Source: Halisarca cf. caerulea (lineage: Eukaryota; Porifera; Demospongiae; Chondrillida; Halisarcidae). From it: DNA of 64,000 nt. The DNA is taken from the NCBI GenBank assembly GCA_963170055.1, contig CAUJGJ010000313.1, positions 2,710,201 to 2,774,200 of the forward strand, in the 5' to 3' direction. Both the position numbers and the translations under genes were made by a program. Shown here in pieces: positions 1 through 21,100 of the stretch; the first letter of the stretch is position 1, and the number at the start of each line of letters is the position of its first letter. The notes beneath the pieces were generated by a model, which did no database searches, was not told the DNA's origin, and saw only the letters and a list, made by a program, of their open reading frames with translations.

Positions 1-1650
1 TCTCACTAGCCAGTTCACCACATCCTCTACCTTACCACTGTTGCACTCCTTATAAATACACTCTTTCTTCTCCTCACTTCCTTCCACCTATCTAACTCTA
101 CCTGAAAATTGGCAGTACCACCTTTGAGCTTCATCAACATCTTTCACTCACTCTTCCCCTTCCATCCAACATAACTTGATATCTCCTCTAATTCTACAAT
201 TTTCTTCAGCATCACCAGCTTTGGCTTCTTCTCCAACTCCTCCTTCACTCTCCTCCAAAAAATTCTCTCCAACATCCCTTTCAACTCTGCCTCTGACATA
301 CCCTGCACATGTTCTGCCCCATGCATGATACTGCCAGCCAAATTTCTCAAACAGCTCACTATCCTCTTCGCCCATGATCCCTTGCACTGCCTCAACTGCC
401 ACTCTCCTCAATAGCCTCCCATCATATACTGATCAAGCTGCATGGTCATAATCTTCATCCATAATTGGATACATCTCATTCTATAGCCAACCATATTACT
501 GGTAGATCCCCAATCTCCAGCAATAGTGACACTCTAGGATGGAGGATCCATACCTTGAAAAACATACGGGCTGCTCTAAGCTGTATCTGTTGAATGGCTT
601 TCAGGTTCCAGTACTACTCCCATATCTCTGCCCCATACAACATCGCTGAGTCCAATAAAGAAGACATCAATTTCCTGAATGTTCCATTATTCACACCACC
701 CAGTTCCACATTACACCTCTGCCACCATGCTCCCAATGCCTTCTTCCCTGACACTACTCTATCCTCTATCATCTCTTTCAATGGACTCCAGGAATTCATA
801 CAGCATACATCCCAGATACTTGTATCTGCTCACCAGTGGTAATTTGTCACCGTCAATGGTATATTCCATGGTTGTCCTCTCCACTGTCTTCTTCCTGATA
901 TGCATACATGATCCCTCACTTTGCAACATTAATCTTCACCCCCAAACATCACACCATTCTACCATACAGTCTAAGCTCCTTCTAAGGCCTGCCTCATCAG
1001 GTGCTACATGGGCTGTGTTATCAGCGAAAAGTAGAGCCGGGATGGTGTCACTCCCACACTGCAAACCACAGTCATTCCTCTTCAGCATCTCCACTACATT
1101 GTTGATGTATAGTGAGAACAGTAGAGGTGACAAACACAGCTTTGTCTGAGGACTGAGTTGACAGGCCTGGGAATTCTGCACTACAACTTTCATCTACTTT
1201 CATTCTACATGACGTTCCATTGTATAGGACTCACAGAAAAAGTAAAAACCTACCACCTATCCCACGCCTCTCCAGACACTGCCACAATTTTTCTCTATCT
1301 ACCTTGTCATAAGCTTTAGAGAAGCCCACAAAAGCTGCCATTATCTCACTAGACTTCTTGGCTTCTTCCAACTGACCCAAAAGCATTAGGGTCAACACTT
1401 AATCCCTACATCCCCTCTGCTTTTGACAACCTGCCTGTTCCCCAGCAACCATATCTTCTTCTTCAGCCAAAGTTGACAGCCGTTGGTTCAACACTAAGCA
1501 CAGCACCTTGCACACTGTAGTTGTCAAAGACACTCCACTAAAATTCTTGGGTTTACAGATACCCTTGTCTGTCTTGTTAGGGACGGAAACAACCAGCCAG
1601 ACTCTCTTTCCATAAGAATAGCACCAATTAAACCAGATTCCAGAAAGTTG
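1..1650 (-). mobile_element. Degenerate non-LTR retrotransposon (LINE) reverse transcriptase
   Basis: Reading the minus strand leftward from about 1620, broken frames give reverse-transcriptase pieces in the correct order: a palm segment with FSKAYDKVDREKLW near 1350-1290, the block LSPLLFSLYINN near 1130, FADN (normally FADD, the catalytic site) near 1030, and a thumb-like segment ending SAMLYGAEIWE near 620. Stops and frameshifts separate them, so this is a dead copy. It runs off the left edge of the window. It lies downstream of exon 4 of the integrin alpha paralogue and may sit in that gene's fourth intron. The family cannot be fixed without a search; no endonuclease domain was identified. 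Confidence 0.8.
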
Positions 1651-1917
1651 TTCTTAGAGCTCCGAAATGTACTGGAAGTGAGTTTTCAGTGAAAATATGG
1701 TCAGTTCTAATGTATGGGCAGCCATGTTTTTTTCACATCATCCTTACATATGAGCCACTACCGTGGTTCATGATACATACAGAAAGACAGTCCCCACTAT
1801 TGGCACAGCAGGAATGTATGTTCTGGATAAAGGCATATACTGCATGGAAAATAGAATAGTTTTGCCTGGTCCAGAGGGTATGCGATTAATAGGGACTCAC
1901 TGTACATACATACACAC
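1651..1917. other. Unassigned stretch between LINE and paralogue exon 4
   Basis: No coding frame, repeat or recognisable element was found. It does not resemble the matching intron of the complete integrin alpha gene, so homology between the two alpha loci stops right after the exon 4 donor at 1917. Confidence 0.4.
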
Positions 1918-8217
<6,300 letters not shown>

Positions 8218-8364
8218 GCTGCAAAAGAATCTGCAATGAATGGGCCGCAATCAATCTTGAAAACAGATGAGTAAGTCTCCCACACACCTTAGAGTTTGCT
8301 TACTATGTAGACGAATCGAAGGCCTGTCTTATAAACGGACAGCAAACTCGCGCGCCGAAGTCTA
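8218..8364 (-). promoter_or_regulatory. Proximal promoter / 5' UTR of the alpha paralogue
   Basis: Upstream of the ATG at 8217 this resembles the sequence upstream of the complete alpha gene for about 145 bp. It includes a TATA-like TTATAAGAC (minus strand, about 8328-8336) matched at 34261-34270. Similarity stops near 8364, and the ETS-like CCGGAAG found further up in the other copy is absent here. Confidence 0.55.
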
Positions 8365-8559
8365 ATATAGATACTATTAATTAATATTATTATTAACGTG
8401 CGTCATACCCAAATGGGTATATAGTAGGACACCGACCACAAAGGTCCTGTGCAGCACTTCACAGGTACAATGAAATATGATATAATATACGGAAAACAAA
8501 TAGTGTATGATTATTAGTAATTATTATTATACTTTACAGCCACAGATCTGTGACTGAAG

Positions 8560-10525
8560 GTTTAACACCCTGAACCTATGATTTCGTAAATGACAAAAAT
8601 CTGGAACATTTGGACTTACTTCAGCTTCAACACACATTCATGGGAACTGTCTTGATCTTATATTCACAAACAACAATGATGCTATCATCAATGCAGCACA
8701 GTTGATCCTGCATGTCTCCGGACTGCAGTAATATTATGTCTGAACACCGGCTGCCTCACCCTAGATATCTACAAACATTGTACTAGTCTAAGACGTATTA
8801 TATCAAAGCCAAATGTAAACTAGCCTATTCAAAAGCTAATTTTCCAGGAATTAGCAACACCATCTCTTCATATTTCTGCCTATCCTGTATCCAACCAAAT
8901 GGACCTATATAAACCAACCAATCAGACATACAATCTCATTGACAAGTAGTTCCTGCAGAGTGGAAAATTCACAAAATCTGTCCGGGCCCATCCATAAGTG
9001 TGAATCCACACTATCAAATTACAGACCTATTATCTCTGTTGTACATCATTTCCAAAGTGCTTCAGACCTAAATTTACAAAAATATCATAGACATCATCCA
9101 ACCTATTATTTCCAGACTTCATGCAATTTGGATTCATGAAATATCAATCATGCATATCTCAATTACTTACATCCTATTCCGAAGTGTCTGACTCCATTGA
9201 TCAAGGTAGAATGTTTAATATGGTATATTCTTTGATTCCAGAAAGGCTTCACGAGAAGAACAGGAGAAGAAGCACCATTGAAGTGCACACACTAGTGTTG
9301 TCTTTGGTTCAGGTAATCCCTAAACCAAAACAATGAAGGCCTTGTGATACCTATCATCTAGAGCTTATAAAGCAGTTCTTGATGCCATGAGGTACAGGAT
9401 CAATCCTGCATTTGCTGCCAACACCAAATTCACCAAATCTATCACACATTACAATGACCGCTCGCAACTAAAAACACTTGCCCCATACCACTCAAACGAA
9501 TGTTATATTATGTCTGTATATTGCATGTAAGATCTTAGCTAACATACTGTTCTCAATTGTGGTGACCATACGTATTACATCAAGGACGTAGTTCAGATTG
9601 AATCAGTCTAACGTGAACAACAAAATTCATCCTATCCTTCACCCTTAGCTAATCAACTACAAAGACAGATTCTTCCATGATGTACTGGTATGAAATTCAA
9701 GATATACTATTTTTAGTCAAAAATCTACAATCACCTGGTATACTGGACCACAAGGTCATCATTTTTTAACCGCCAATACACATTTTGGTACTCAATTCAC
9801 GCTGAGGCAAAAGCTGACCTGAACATCTGCTACAGGACACTTTTACTTCTGAATCAAACGGGTAGTCAATCTCTATATGGAATTTGCCCCCCAATTTATT
9901 CACTTACCATTCAACTTGGTTAAACATCAGTTACATCATAGACACTACATACTACGTAGTATATAGTGTCTATGGGTAGTGTCTATGGTTACACCATCTG
10001 TTCTGTGACAACTTCCTTGCAACATTTTGATTCAAACAACCCCTGCACCTACACCACTTTCATTGCCCATGCTTGTAGTGTATCGTCATCACCAACATTG
10101 CTTCACACCCTAACCCTGTATATGACTTGTAACTCTTGTCATCACCATATATGCATGATCTAGCTGTTTTGTATAAATCAACATGCACTTTCCTTACTCT
10201 GTAATTTTTTAGTTAAGAGCACACTATGCACCTTGATTTCGCGTCAATTAAATCACATATCAACCTCATTGTCTACGGTCACAATTACAACACATTATAG
10301 CCCACATACAGCATACATTTTAATTTCTTGCCAATTTTCTCCATTCAATGTCTTCAATCCCAAATCCACTTCATCCCATTTCAAACCTTACAGTATATCA
10401 CCTATACCACTACTCACAAACATCATTATATTACCTTGTATTTGATTGAACCAGAACTTGGTGTCAGACCATGCATCAGTCACTATTTGTGCCTGCAAAG
10501 CAAATAATAATAATAATAACTGGTA
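8560..10525 (+). mobile_element. Heavily decayed LINE copy
   Basis: Scattered plus-strand fragments follow the order of a non-LTR reverse transcriptase: VPAEWKIHKICPG near 8950, an SxYRPI-like block near 9020, QFGF near 9121, SCISQLLTSYSEVSDSIDQG near 9150-9210, then a 3' tail ending in (ATA)n at about 10504-10521. The 3' tail shares CTGCAAAGCA and the ATA run with the LINE at 4960-6690, so both belong to one family. No intact frame remains. A short perfect hairpin with CATAGACACT arms interrupts it at 9940-9976. Confidence 0.65.
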
Positions 10526-10529
10526 TAGC

Positions 10530-11519
<990 letters not shown>

Positions 11520-12053
11520 AAAAACTGCACTCAAAATTTACAATGAATTCTTCCTTGATTTGCTTGCTATGGTTGTGGTATTGATGAGTGTGATATATTC
11601 CTTTTATTATACTATACAATCATCATTAAGTTTTGAGTGTGCATATAGTTACTGTATAGTATGTCCACTTGTCAGTTTTCTGAACACTTCAGTTACAATT
11701 AACCAAGCCCCTCTTTGCATGAACATAATTCTCCTCACAATCTCATTTATACATGGACATGCTTAGAAGTATACCAGTTGTCTTAAGCAGACCATAAATG
11801 GATATTTTTTGTTCATTTGTTTATTTTGCTACAATGTATCAATTCATCCGTTTGTGGATATTTTTCTGTTGTTATGACAATAATTTAAAACAAAGTGCAG
11901 TAATTATATGTATATTCATCACTTTCAGTTATTGTAGTAACCACTTATCTAAAAATTTCAGTTATCTGAACGCCCTCTGATCCCAAGGAGTTCAGATAAC
12001 TGACGTCCTACTGTAATATTAGGCCATAGATATATCATTCTGTTATTAGTTAT

Positions 12054-12164
12054 AGTTATATCCCAGTATGAGCATGATATCCAAGTTATCACCCAAGACC
12101 GAGGGGAAGCTGAGGTCGCGGATGATGACCTGGATATCATACGACTGAACCGGGATATATAACT
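12054..12164. repeat. Foldback (hairpin) element with CCGAGGGG loop
   Basis: Two arms of about 34 bp pair imperfectly: left TATATCCCAG...GATATCCAAG, right CTGGATATC...CCGGGATATA. The loop contains CCCAAGACCGAGGGG. A similar loop motif occurs in both hairpins of the element at 42800-43700, which suggests one family. Confidence 0.65.
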
Positions 12165-12756
12165 TCTATTCCATGCAAATTGATTTTCAATTACTAGACT
12201 TGATTGGCAATAATTGATTTCTTTAACACCAAATTGACTCTATTAACACCTGGTAGTATTATCCAACTACCATACATGCCCAGTTTTTTCTTTGATCTTT
12301 CACAAACTGGGATAGAAATATAATTATGTTATGTGTGTATGTATACATTATACATAATATGTGCTGCATGTACAGCACATACGTACAATGTGCTGCACAT
12401 GCAGGATATGCAGGAATTTGCACAGTGTATATACACTCAGTCCAACTACACTCTGTTTAATCCTACATCTGTCTTTTTAGCTGCATGTATGTGTAGCCTT
12501 ATGTTCATCTATAGCCCTATGTCTATCTTGCCCTTTGCCCACCTAGCCCTAGCTGTACCTGTTTTGCAACTTACCCTAAAATTGTTCCCAGTGTTTTTGA
12601 AGGATTCTTTTTTTGATAATCTTTTACCGTTTTTAATGGTTTTTATATATTAGAATATTATTCAGAAAACAATCAGTACGCAACAAGAAACATACAAGAT
12701 ATAACAACAAAATTGTAACCTACAATGGAATCACTGTGAGCAGCCAAGAATAATAT

Positions 12757-12758
<2 letters not shown>

Positions 12759-12800
<42 letters not shown>
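12759..12800. repeat. (TA)n microsatellite
   Basis: Pure TA run of about 35 bp next to an ATAC run. It is intergenic. Confidence 0.95.
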
Positions 12801-12805
<5 letters not shown>

Positions 12806-12972
12806 TGATCCATTATTTTACATGTACAAGGAAAGAAAACAGAAAAAGGAATGAAATCCATGCATGCTAAGTTTAACATACAACCTAAACAAATTACAGC
12901 ATGAAATATAAAAAGGCTTAACCATTACAACATGACAAAATAGCATCAGCATTGTATCTTTGAATAATAACA

Positions 12973-14290
12973 CTAATCCTCTGACACATATATGTAAACG
13001 ATTGCATGGGAATCTGATGTTTTCATCTTGATGAGATGGCCTAACTCCTTCAAGAAGGCCAAGGCTTCATCTCTGAAAACTCCAAGAGTCTCCAATCCAA
13101 TTGGGATGAAATGATGAGTATGGATCAGCTCTTGGTAAAGATTTCTCTTCTTAGCTTCCGCCCGATTGGCAATTGAGGCAGCACCAGAAGCTGCAAGGGA
13201 TAGGTACGATGGTGCAAACGTATCCCAAACAGTGACATCCCATGCTAAGGCCCGTCCTCTTTTCCAGGGAATGATTGTTACTCCATCAGCTCTCTTACCA
13301 TCCAACCGACATAGGCCTACCGGTTCAAGAATGGAGGGTACGTCGACTGTAGCTAGGCTTCTTTTGATAACATCATTCAGAGCTGCATGTCGAGAATGAA
13401 CACCTGTTTTTTTGCGACAGTGTAGGCCATGGGTGCCCCGGTCATCGACCTGGTTGCCACATAGCGTACATTTGTGTGCACTGCACAGTGGAGTGCCCAG
13501 GCGTAGTCCCACACCAATTCGTACCACATCATCTTCCAGGCGCAAACCCAGGCTAGACACAGGTGGTGCTGTCAGCCAGGCACCTGTCTCCCTTCTCTGC
13601 ACTGTTAACAAACGGCCTGTGTCCTGAGGTGTAGAACCTTCAGGAAGCTTTGCAAATGCAGCCTTGACACGTGGTGCATCCCAGGTTCTTTGTTTTGATG
13701 AATTGGGATCAGATGGAGGATCGCTGCTATGCCCAAGTGACCAGGTGGTCAGGGCATCAGCTTTAAGAGGATGGAGAGAGTTTTGTACGTGCAGACATTA
13801 ATTGGCAGTATTTTCTGAGAAATACAAGAACTACCAGTGGCAGATGCTAGGTAAGCCAAAGGTGCCATGCAACATGGTAAAGCTCCTGATCCCCAAGCCC
13901 CCCGCCTTGGTGGGTAAGGAAGCCTGGATCCATGCATTATCACTCAGGTGGCTGTTGCAAATTGATTCACAAAGATCACTGCAAACTATCTAGTTTAGCA
14001 AGAACTGGAGAATGGAAACAAGGCGCTATATGAAGAACATACAGCACCTTTGGTAGAGAGAACACATTCCAGAATAGGCATATAGAGCATCTTGGGAATG
14101 TAAAAGAGAAAACCGTTCAGCCATTACTTCCATACTTGATGTTAAGTAGCCAGCTTAGAAGAGAGTACATTGTTTATGAACTGCTCACCTCCGATCGGCG
14201 ATCCAAGAAGACAGGCATCCGCAGGTTCCACACACTTGAAATTGGGGTACAAGGCAAGAATTGATTCTGTGGTGGCTGGATTGACACTGA
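12973..14290 (-). mobile_element. LINE 3' half with C-terminal zinc finger and endonuclease-like domain
   Basis: A long open minus-strand frame runs from about 13790 to a stop at 12973. It begins ADALTTWSLGH, passes GAWLTAPPVSSLG and RIGVGLRLG, and has a Cys/His motif (CTLCGNQ...GTHGLHC). It continues with KRADGVTIIPWKRGRALAWDVT, a pattern matching the PD-(D/E)xK-like endonuclease of retroelements that carry the nuclease at the C terminus. Further up (14142-14290), SILALYPNF and DACLLGSPIGG resemble the connecting region of the same polyprotein. The segment between is frameshifted. Clade is uncertain; this differs from the LINEs at 1-1650 and 4960-6690, which show no such domain. Confidence 0.75.
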
Positions 14291-14296
14291 TATATA

Positions 14297-14310
<14 letters not shown>

Positions 14311-14353
<43 letters not shown>
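14311..14353. repeat. (TA)n/(GT)n microsatellite
   Basis: A TATATA run leads into a GT run of about 40 bp. Confidence 0.95.
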
Positions 14354-14357
<4 letters not shown>

Positions 14358-14419
14358 ATGGCATACCCCATGCAGGCCACGCCACTGTTCTAAATGGGGC
14401 ATGCATGCTATATTTACCA

Positions 14420-15115
14420 AAATATAGCTGTAGATTGTATGGGGGTTATAGGAAAGCAGTAATCTTATAATAATTTATACTTATATCTAGCTCGATCCCA
14501 TGCATGCCTTGATGTTAAGTAGCTGCATGCATGCATGGGCAGTATATTTGGGATACCTGTCCTGCATGCGGTCAGGACAGTAATTTCATGAATATGTACC
14601 ACGTACTGAGAATCAGGAATAATTTGCAAATAATAGGGAACATAATTATAATAATATTCTTTATAAAATTTGTAACACAAAATGGCCAATAATCTCAAAA
14701 TGTTCCCTATACATACCCCTTCAAATGGCTGTTTCATTTCACAGTAAGAAGTATCCCTTATAAATAAAGAATGTGTATACCACATCATTCATGAGACTCA
14801 GTATAAATAATGCATAATATTATGGAGTCTTCTATCTAAGTTGTCACAAACATAAGGCCTCATGCAATTTATAATAATATATTTCAACTCAATAATTATT
14901 ACAGTAACATTTTATATACAGGAAATACAAATGTATACATCAAGTAGCAAAGAAGAAATGAAGTACTGCAATTAGAATAATAGAATAATGAGAACATGAA
15001 TTTTAGCTATTGTCATGCATATGAGGTGTTAGCACACACAGGCATGCCGAAGAAGACAGTGTGGAATCTGCTGATCTGTAAAATTAAATTATAACAGTTA
15101 TTTGGATGCCATGAA
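14420..15115. other. 3' flank of the integrin alpha gene
   Basis: AT-rich sequence just after the alpha stop codon on the minus strand; it should include the 3' UTR. No separate gene or clear repeat was seen. Confidence 0.4.
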
Positions 15116-18100
15116 CTACTTGTCATTCTCTGTGGCCTCTGGCTTCTTCTCAGTTGCCTCAGAAGTTCCATTCTGCCCTTCATTCTGTTCTGTTTCTTCC
15201 TGAGTCTTCCATTTTTGTCTTCTCTTAAAAAATCCACACTACAACAAACCACACCACAGCAGATTTTCAACACACTATGGAGTACCACAGGTACGTATAT
15301 ACAGGATACAAAATTAAAGTACATACATAGCAAAGATTATGTACATACATGCAGTACACACATATGTATGTAAATATATGGAATTCTAGGTGACGTCTCA
15401 GTTCTGGCTTTGTTATGCAATACCAACTTTAACGCATCAAATGAAATGCAACACATACTGCAAATTAAATTAATCTTCAAATGGTGAATATGTTACTGCA
15501 AACATGTACACAGAGCATGTATGCATAAATTTTGCATTTAAGCCTAACAGTGGCATGCTTATATTAACGTATAGCTAGACATGTTGCGGGCAAAAATTTT
15601 CGTGAATTTCACGAATGGTCTTCCAATCGCGGACCCAGACCCTTTCTGCCGATGCCATTTTTCGCCGCACGAGACTTGCACACTTGTTTGGTGGTTCACT
15701 GCTTTGCCTCAGTGTTGTTCGTTCGATTCAGTTGCTTCAAGCCTATTGTTCAGTTCAGTATTCGGTCGATTCATTTCCTGCTAAACCTCTTGCAAGCTGT
15801 TCGTACGTTGAGTAGCATCTCGGAGGGTATGTTGACTCTTTTCAGGTACTTCAAACAGAGTGGCCCTGCCACGGAGGACTCGGTAGTACTCCCAAAACCA
15901 GATGGGCCCTTGGCGTTTTTAGTACCATCTTACAATTTTCGCATACCAAAATTTTTGCGAATGATCACATCCGCAAAATTTATTTCGCAAAATCCCTACA
16001 GTTGAGAGATTCATGAAATTTTTTGTCCGCAAAAATTTCTAGCTATACAGTATGTGTATACACATCTATGAATGATGCACATTGTGTTCATGCAAGACTA
16101 CAGTTTTCTTGTATCACTGCAATAGGTCTCAAGAAGATCAAGCTGGGCTCACATCTTGACGGTACAAACCACAGAACTCACCACCCACAAAATCACAATC
16201 AGAATAATGATGAAAAGAAGAGCCACTACAATTGGAACAATTATGACCCATATCTCCACAGGCTGAGGAGGTGGTGGGGCTGTTTCACCATTCAACTGTA
16301 AGGAAACCTACATGAAATGCATTGATTTGTAATCATCACCATGAAACAGCAAATGTTACAAATGTACAGTTTGTACAATTTGGTTTCCACCCAACCAACC
16401 TCATCACTATTATCATCAGTGTTTTGCTCATTAAAGTTCATGTCCAGGACTTCATATCCTGCCGTAAAGGCCAGGGTATACTGGACACTGGAAGACTGAG
16501 TGGAATGAATGAGAAAACACAATGTATACATACTGTACGTATATGAAATTGCACCAAATATGCACACATTAATGTGCACTGCAAGGTGAAATTATTTAGC
16601 AGGGGTGAAAATTAACACTCGCCCGCCAGCCCGAGGCGGGTAGATTCTACCACGGGCGAGTAAAACTTGTAAAGATGAGCACCCGTGTGGCCAGTAAGAC
16701 TACCCTTCCAACATGGCTGATCTAAATCCTCCAGACATAGCTTTGAAAAGAATTCAAGTACAGCTACTTAAGTTGCAACGAAGGAAGCTTAGGATTAGTA
16801 CCCTTCAAAAGTAGGGCTGTAATCAATTTTATCAAAGTAGTTTTTGAATGCGTCCCGGAAATTTCTATTTTTGCTTTAGAGAAGCCCTGGGCACTTAGCA
16901 GGCTTCTGCACTCGTGACGTCATAGGTCTGTGGTGTTCAGTCTGGGGCTAAGGCTTGCAGGAAAACATTTAATCTCACATTTTTAGAAAGAATACATGGT
17001 AAAAATATCTACATAGAGTGGGCGTTTTGTGAGTATCGGGCTAATACTGTAAAATATTGAAGACTCTAAGAAACGTAATCTTAGCAAACATCCCAAATGA
17101 ACCTGACATTGAAGTCTAGATCAGCTATTGCTGAAATCTTGTACGATTGTTCTGAATAAACCTGATGGTTATCTTAGATCCCCTTTGCAGACATTGACAT
17201 CACACAATGGGCCCTTGTGGACATGAATACATAAGTTGCCATCAAGTACTAAAGTAGGATAATAATGACTACTATTATATCAACTGGGCTAGTAAATGAA
17301 TACTTGGGCTGGGATCTTTTGGGTGCCACTAGCCCAGGTGGCTTGTAAAGGAAAAAGTTAATTTACACCCCTGTTCAGACAACAATAACATGAACAAGGG
17401 AGGCTATGTAATCTGACATGCTTTGAGCACCAAACAATGCACCAGAATACAGAGGTTGTTCAATTATGAGTGACTCTTTGTATACTTTAGCATACATGGT
17501 AAAATGTACTTCAAACGATGGTGAGATTAGGGACATTGCTGCATTATTGAGGGGTCAGATTAGTAAGGTTCCACTTTACTGTGTGTGTACAGATGTATAC
17601 ACACATGCACGTACAGTAAAACCTGTCCATAACGATCACTCAAGGGACCAAGTGATGGTGGTCTCATGCAGACCCTGTAGACAGGTGGCCCTTATATACA
17701 GAGATGCATTAGTACCACTGAAGTGGACCACGGAACAGCCTATAGCAGTCCCTGTAGACAGATGGTCTTCCTAAGTAGGTGGTCTTAAGACAGGTTTCAC
17801 TGTATTATGTACGTACATGCCAAAATCTCATAGTGGACGATCTTTGTAGGTGCATACACACATTTAACAATCACTAAATGGAAAAGTACCCACTTTCAAA
17901 AATGCCTCATCCAAGTATCCAACAATAGACACTTGTCCACTTGAGTCCCTTCTTTGTGCACTAATGGTACATGTCAGTGTGACACACCCAGGAGTGCTTT
18001 CAGAGCATCTCTGCATGAATACACAATCAACTCACATAAGAACAAGCAATATTATATATTTTACATCAAGCTAGAAAACTAGGCACAATGATTGCATACA

Positions 18101-21100
18101 CAACCAAATTCAATAGGTCATCATCTTTTGCCTTTTGGAGTTCAATTTACAGTAAATTTGATAAGAGGAAGAAGTGAAAAACTATGCACTACATACATAC
18201 ATAGCTACAGTATGATGCATCAGTCTATACTGTTTAAACGTGACTGAAGTCAACTCACAACAATCTCCCTAGTACCACTTGTACAGTCTCCTGGTATGTC
18301 TTGAAGTTCAGTGATTCCAGACAAGGTAGCATTAGTTTCAGTGCTCAACAGCCGCAGTGTGTCATAGGCATTTGAGGGACTGGGCATACAAGTTCCTCCA
18401 AGTGTTGATGTCTACAAAACAAAAAAAGGATTCAACTGATCTCTGTAACACCTTGTCACTACATTATCAGCAGAAGTGCTCATTGCCATGCAGGGTATTT
18501 GCTGGAAGTAGAAGAGCTATAAATGGAGCTGTGAAACCTGATCTAATTGTGAGATACGTATGTTAAAGTCACATGTACGAATGTACATATGCATATGGTT
18601 ATTGCAAAAGGAGCATGCACACACACAATAGACAGGTAAAAGCACCAAATGACAGATATAATTCCAGAACTACCTAAATCATCTTTTGGGCTTGTTCCTA
18701 CCCAACACTTTACCTCAGATAAACATCCAAAAATGTGCAGTACATACATACTCACTGTGACTGATACCAAATAGAACAAATAAGCATTCTTGGTACAGGG
18801 GTTTCGAGTTGGTATACGGATTGTGAGTCTTCCCTGGCCTATTGATGAAGGACCACCATTGGTGACGGTGAAGTTGATTTGGACTCGACGACCCAATTCT
18901 GAGAGCATTGTAGGAAGACCTTCACGGGAGTAGTTCTTGAGAATACTCAGCTGATCGTTTGAAATGGATCTGAGAAAGGTAGACAGAGGATCAGTGTCAC
19001 TTACTTACACCAACGATCAAGTACTAGGTACTGTACAGCATACGTAAGTATAGGGCTAAAGCACATCAACAACTCACCCAGTAACTGCTGCAGAAACAGA
19101 TGATTGGACTGGTATGTTGTAAGTGTACATGTTATTAGCTCCATTGGGATCACTTCCAGCACTAGAGAATTCAAAGCACGTATGTTGATGTCACACATAT
19201 TTTGGTGATTGCACTGATAAAAATATAAGGCATACACGAGGACATCACTTACATTCTACTTTCAATTGTTACACTGATGCTGCCTTCACTGCCAGTGACA
19301 GTTCCACTCAGAACAACAAATCGTACAGAAACTTGAAGCTGTAGTAGACAAAAGCAGAATGCCATGTGCTGCACTACACTCTGCAAAGTGCAGGAGGATC
19401 GGATATGTCTTAGATATCATAACATATGTACATGGTTATTCAGTACAAGAGCAATGCATTACAGAAAATTTTCTATAATAGAATAGCCTACACTGTTGAA
19501 TGAGACTATTATCTTTCAATTTCTCCATGCAGGGATTCAAAACAACATAACATTTGTCACTTGATAGACGCTGAAACATGCAATTGACACAAATCAGACA
19601 CCAAAGTGCAACACAGATGTCTACCAAGCACATGCTATTTACTGTACTCAGTCAGCTTACAGAAGAACTCTGTGCCCGAACACCAACAATAGAGCAAGTT
19701 GTTTGCATGTTTTCTGTAATGCAAGTGAATTGAGATCCTGATTCCACGCGAGAGAATGTCAAAGATGAGGGATGAGTGAAGATGATAGAAGAGCTATAAG
19801 CTGGATCTGGACCATTGTTGAATAGAATTGCATTAAAAATCAGGTCAGTTACAACACCAACCAAAAGAACATTTCTTGTGACATTGGCATCAGAACGAGA
19901 GCTGAATTGTGATTCAATAAGAGAAGAAACAAATACCACACAGTTAGATATGTACACCATTGATGGATATAGCAGTTTAGACTTACATGTAGTCTACAGA
20001 GAAGGAACTCAATGCCATGTCTGCTGTGCATACTGTAGAGCCACCACCGCCACATTCCCGTGCACCTTGTACCTGCATATATATGTACATACACATGAAT
20101 GTACATGGGTCAGTCCGTGCAATTACAATCCATAACTTTTGACTGAATCTACATACGAACACACAATACATGTATGTACTGTACGTAGTGTACATACGTA
20201 CGTAGCTCTTTCACAAAAAACTTACAGAAGTCGATGTTGTCCCCTGTACTCTTCCAAAGATTCTGGTCATCCTCAGATCAGATGGAGTTGGACTTCCACT
20301 ACCTGCACTAGGCAGCACACCTTGGGGGATGCTCACATCAATGCTGGGACGAACTGGGATATCTATGAGTTCTTGATCTGGAGTTCCTTCCTACAGCCAC
20401 AAAAGATAGTTGTGCAAATGTGTCTGCAATGGATGCAATACACACAATACACAGATCCCATCCCATGCACCTAGTTTTGAATGCAATTACTACATACGTA
20501 CGTAAGTAGATATGTGCAAATACAGTAGATAAAAGTACTTCACAATTGTACTCGTGAAAGGTCAATTTAATTAACATTCCAATTCTGCACAGACATGCAT
20601 ACCATGATATGAACAGTGTAGTTGAAGCACTGAGCAGGAGCATCAACAACCAGCATTGCCTGATTATTCAACACACTGGATGTCGTCCCTGCAAACTGTG
20701 CCCTTGCCTGCAAGCCACTTAGACGCCGGTCAGCATAAAGTGTGTAGTCAACAGCTATGAATAAGGAAATAGCAGTTATGAAACGTAAGGTGCTTCAGAA
20801 AAATTGGCAGAACTCGTAGAAGGTCAACTCACCGATGGTCTGACCAGGATTAAATCTTTGACCACTCACAGAAAGGCAATAAGTTGTCTGGAAACTGCAT
20901 CAATGTGAAAGGAAAAAGGAAGATGTGAGGTTTGTTCATGGGATCTCAGTGAGTATACTTTGTCCGGGGCAGTCTATGCCTTCCTCTAGTTTTCAATATT
21001 TACATGACACATGACCAAAATCCAAGAAATGATTGGCATTGATGTCTTATATTCATTATGCACATACATCAAGATACGTACAGTGCTGATTAAAATTATG

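Noticed and set aside
679..1149. Plus-strand frame of 156 codons
   Set aside because: It is the shadow of the minus-strand LINE reverse transcriptase.
13166..13627. Plus-strand frames over the LINE nuclease region
   Set aside because: They are antisense shadows of the open minus-strand retroelement frame.
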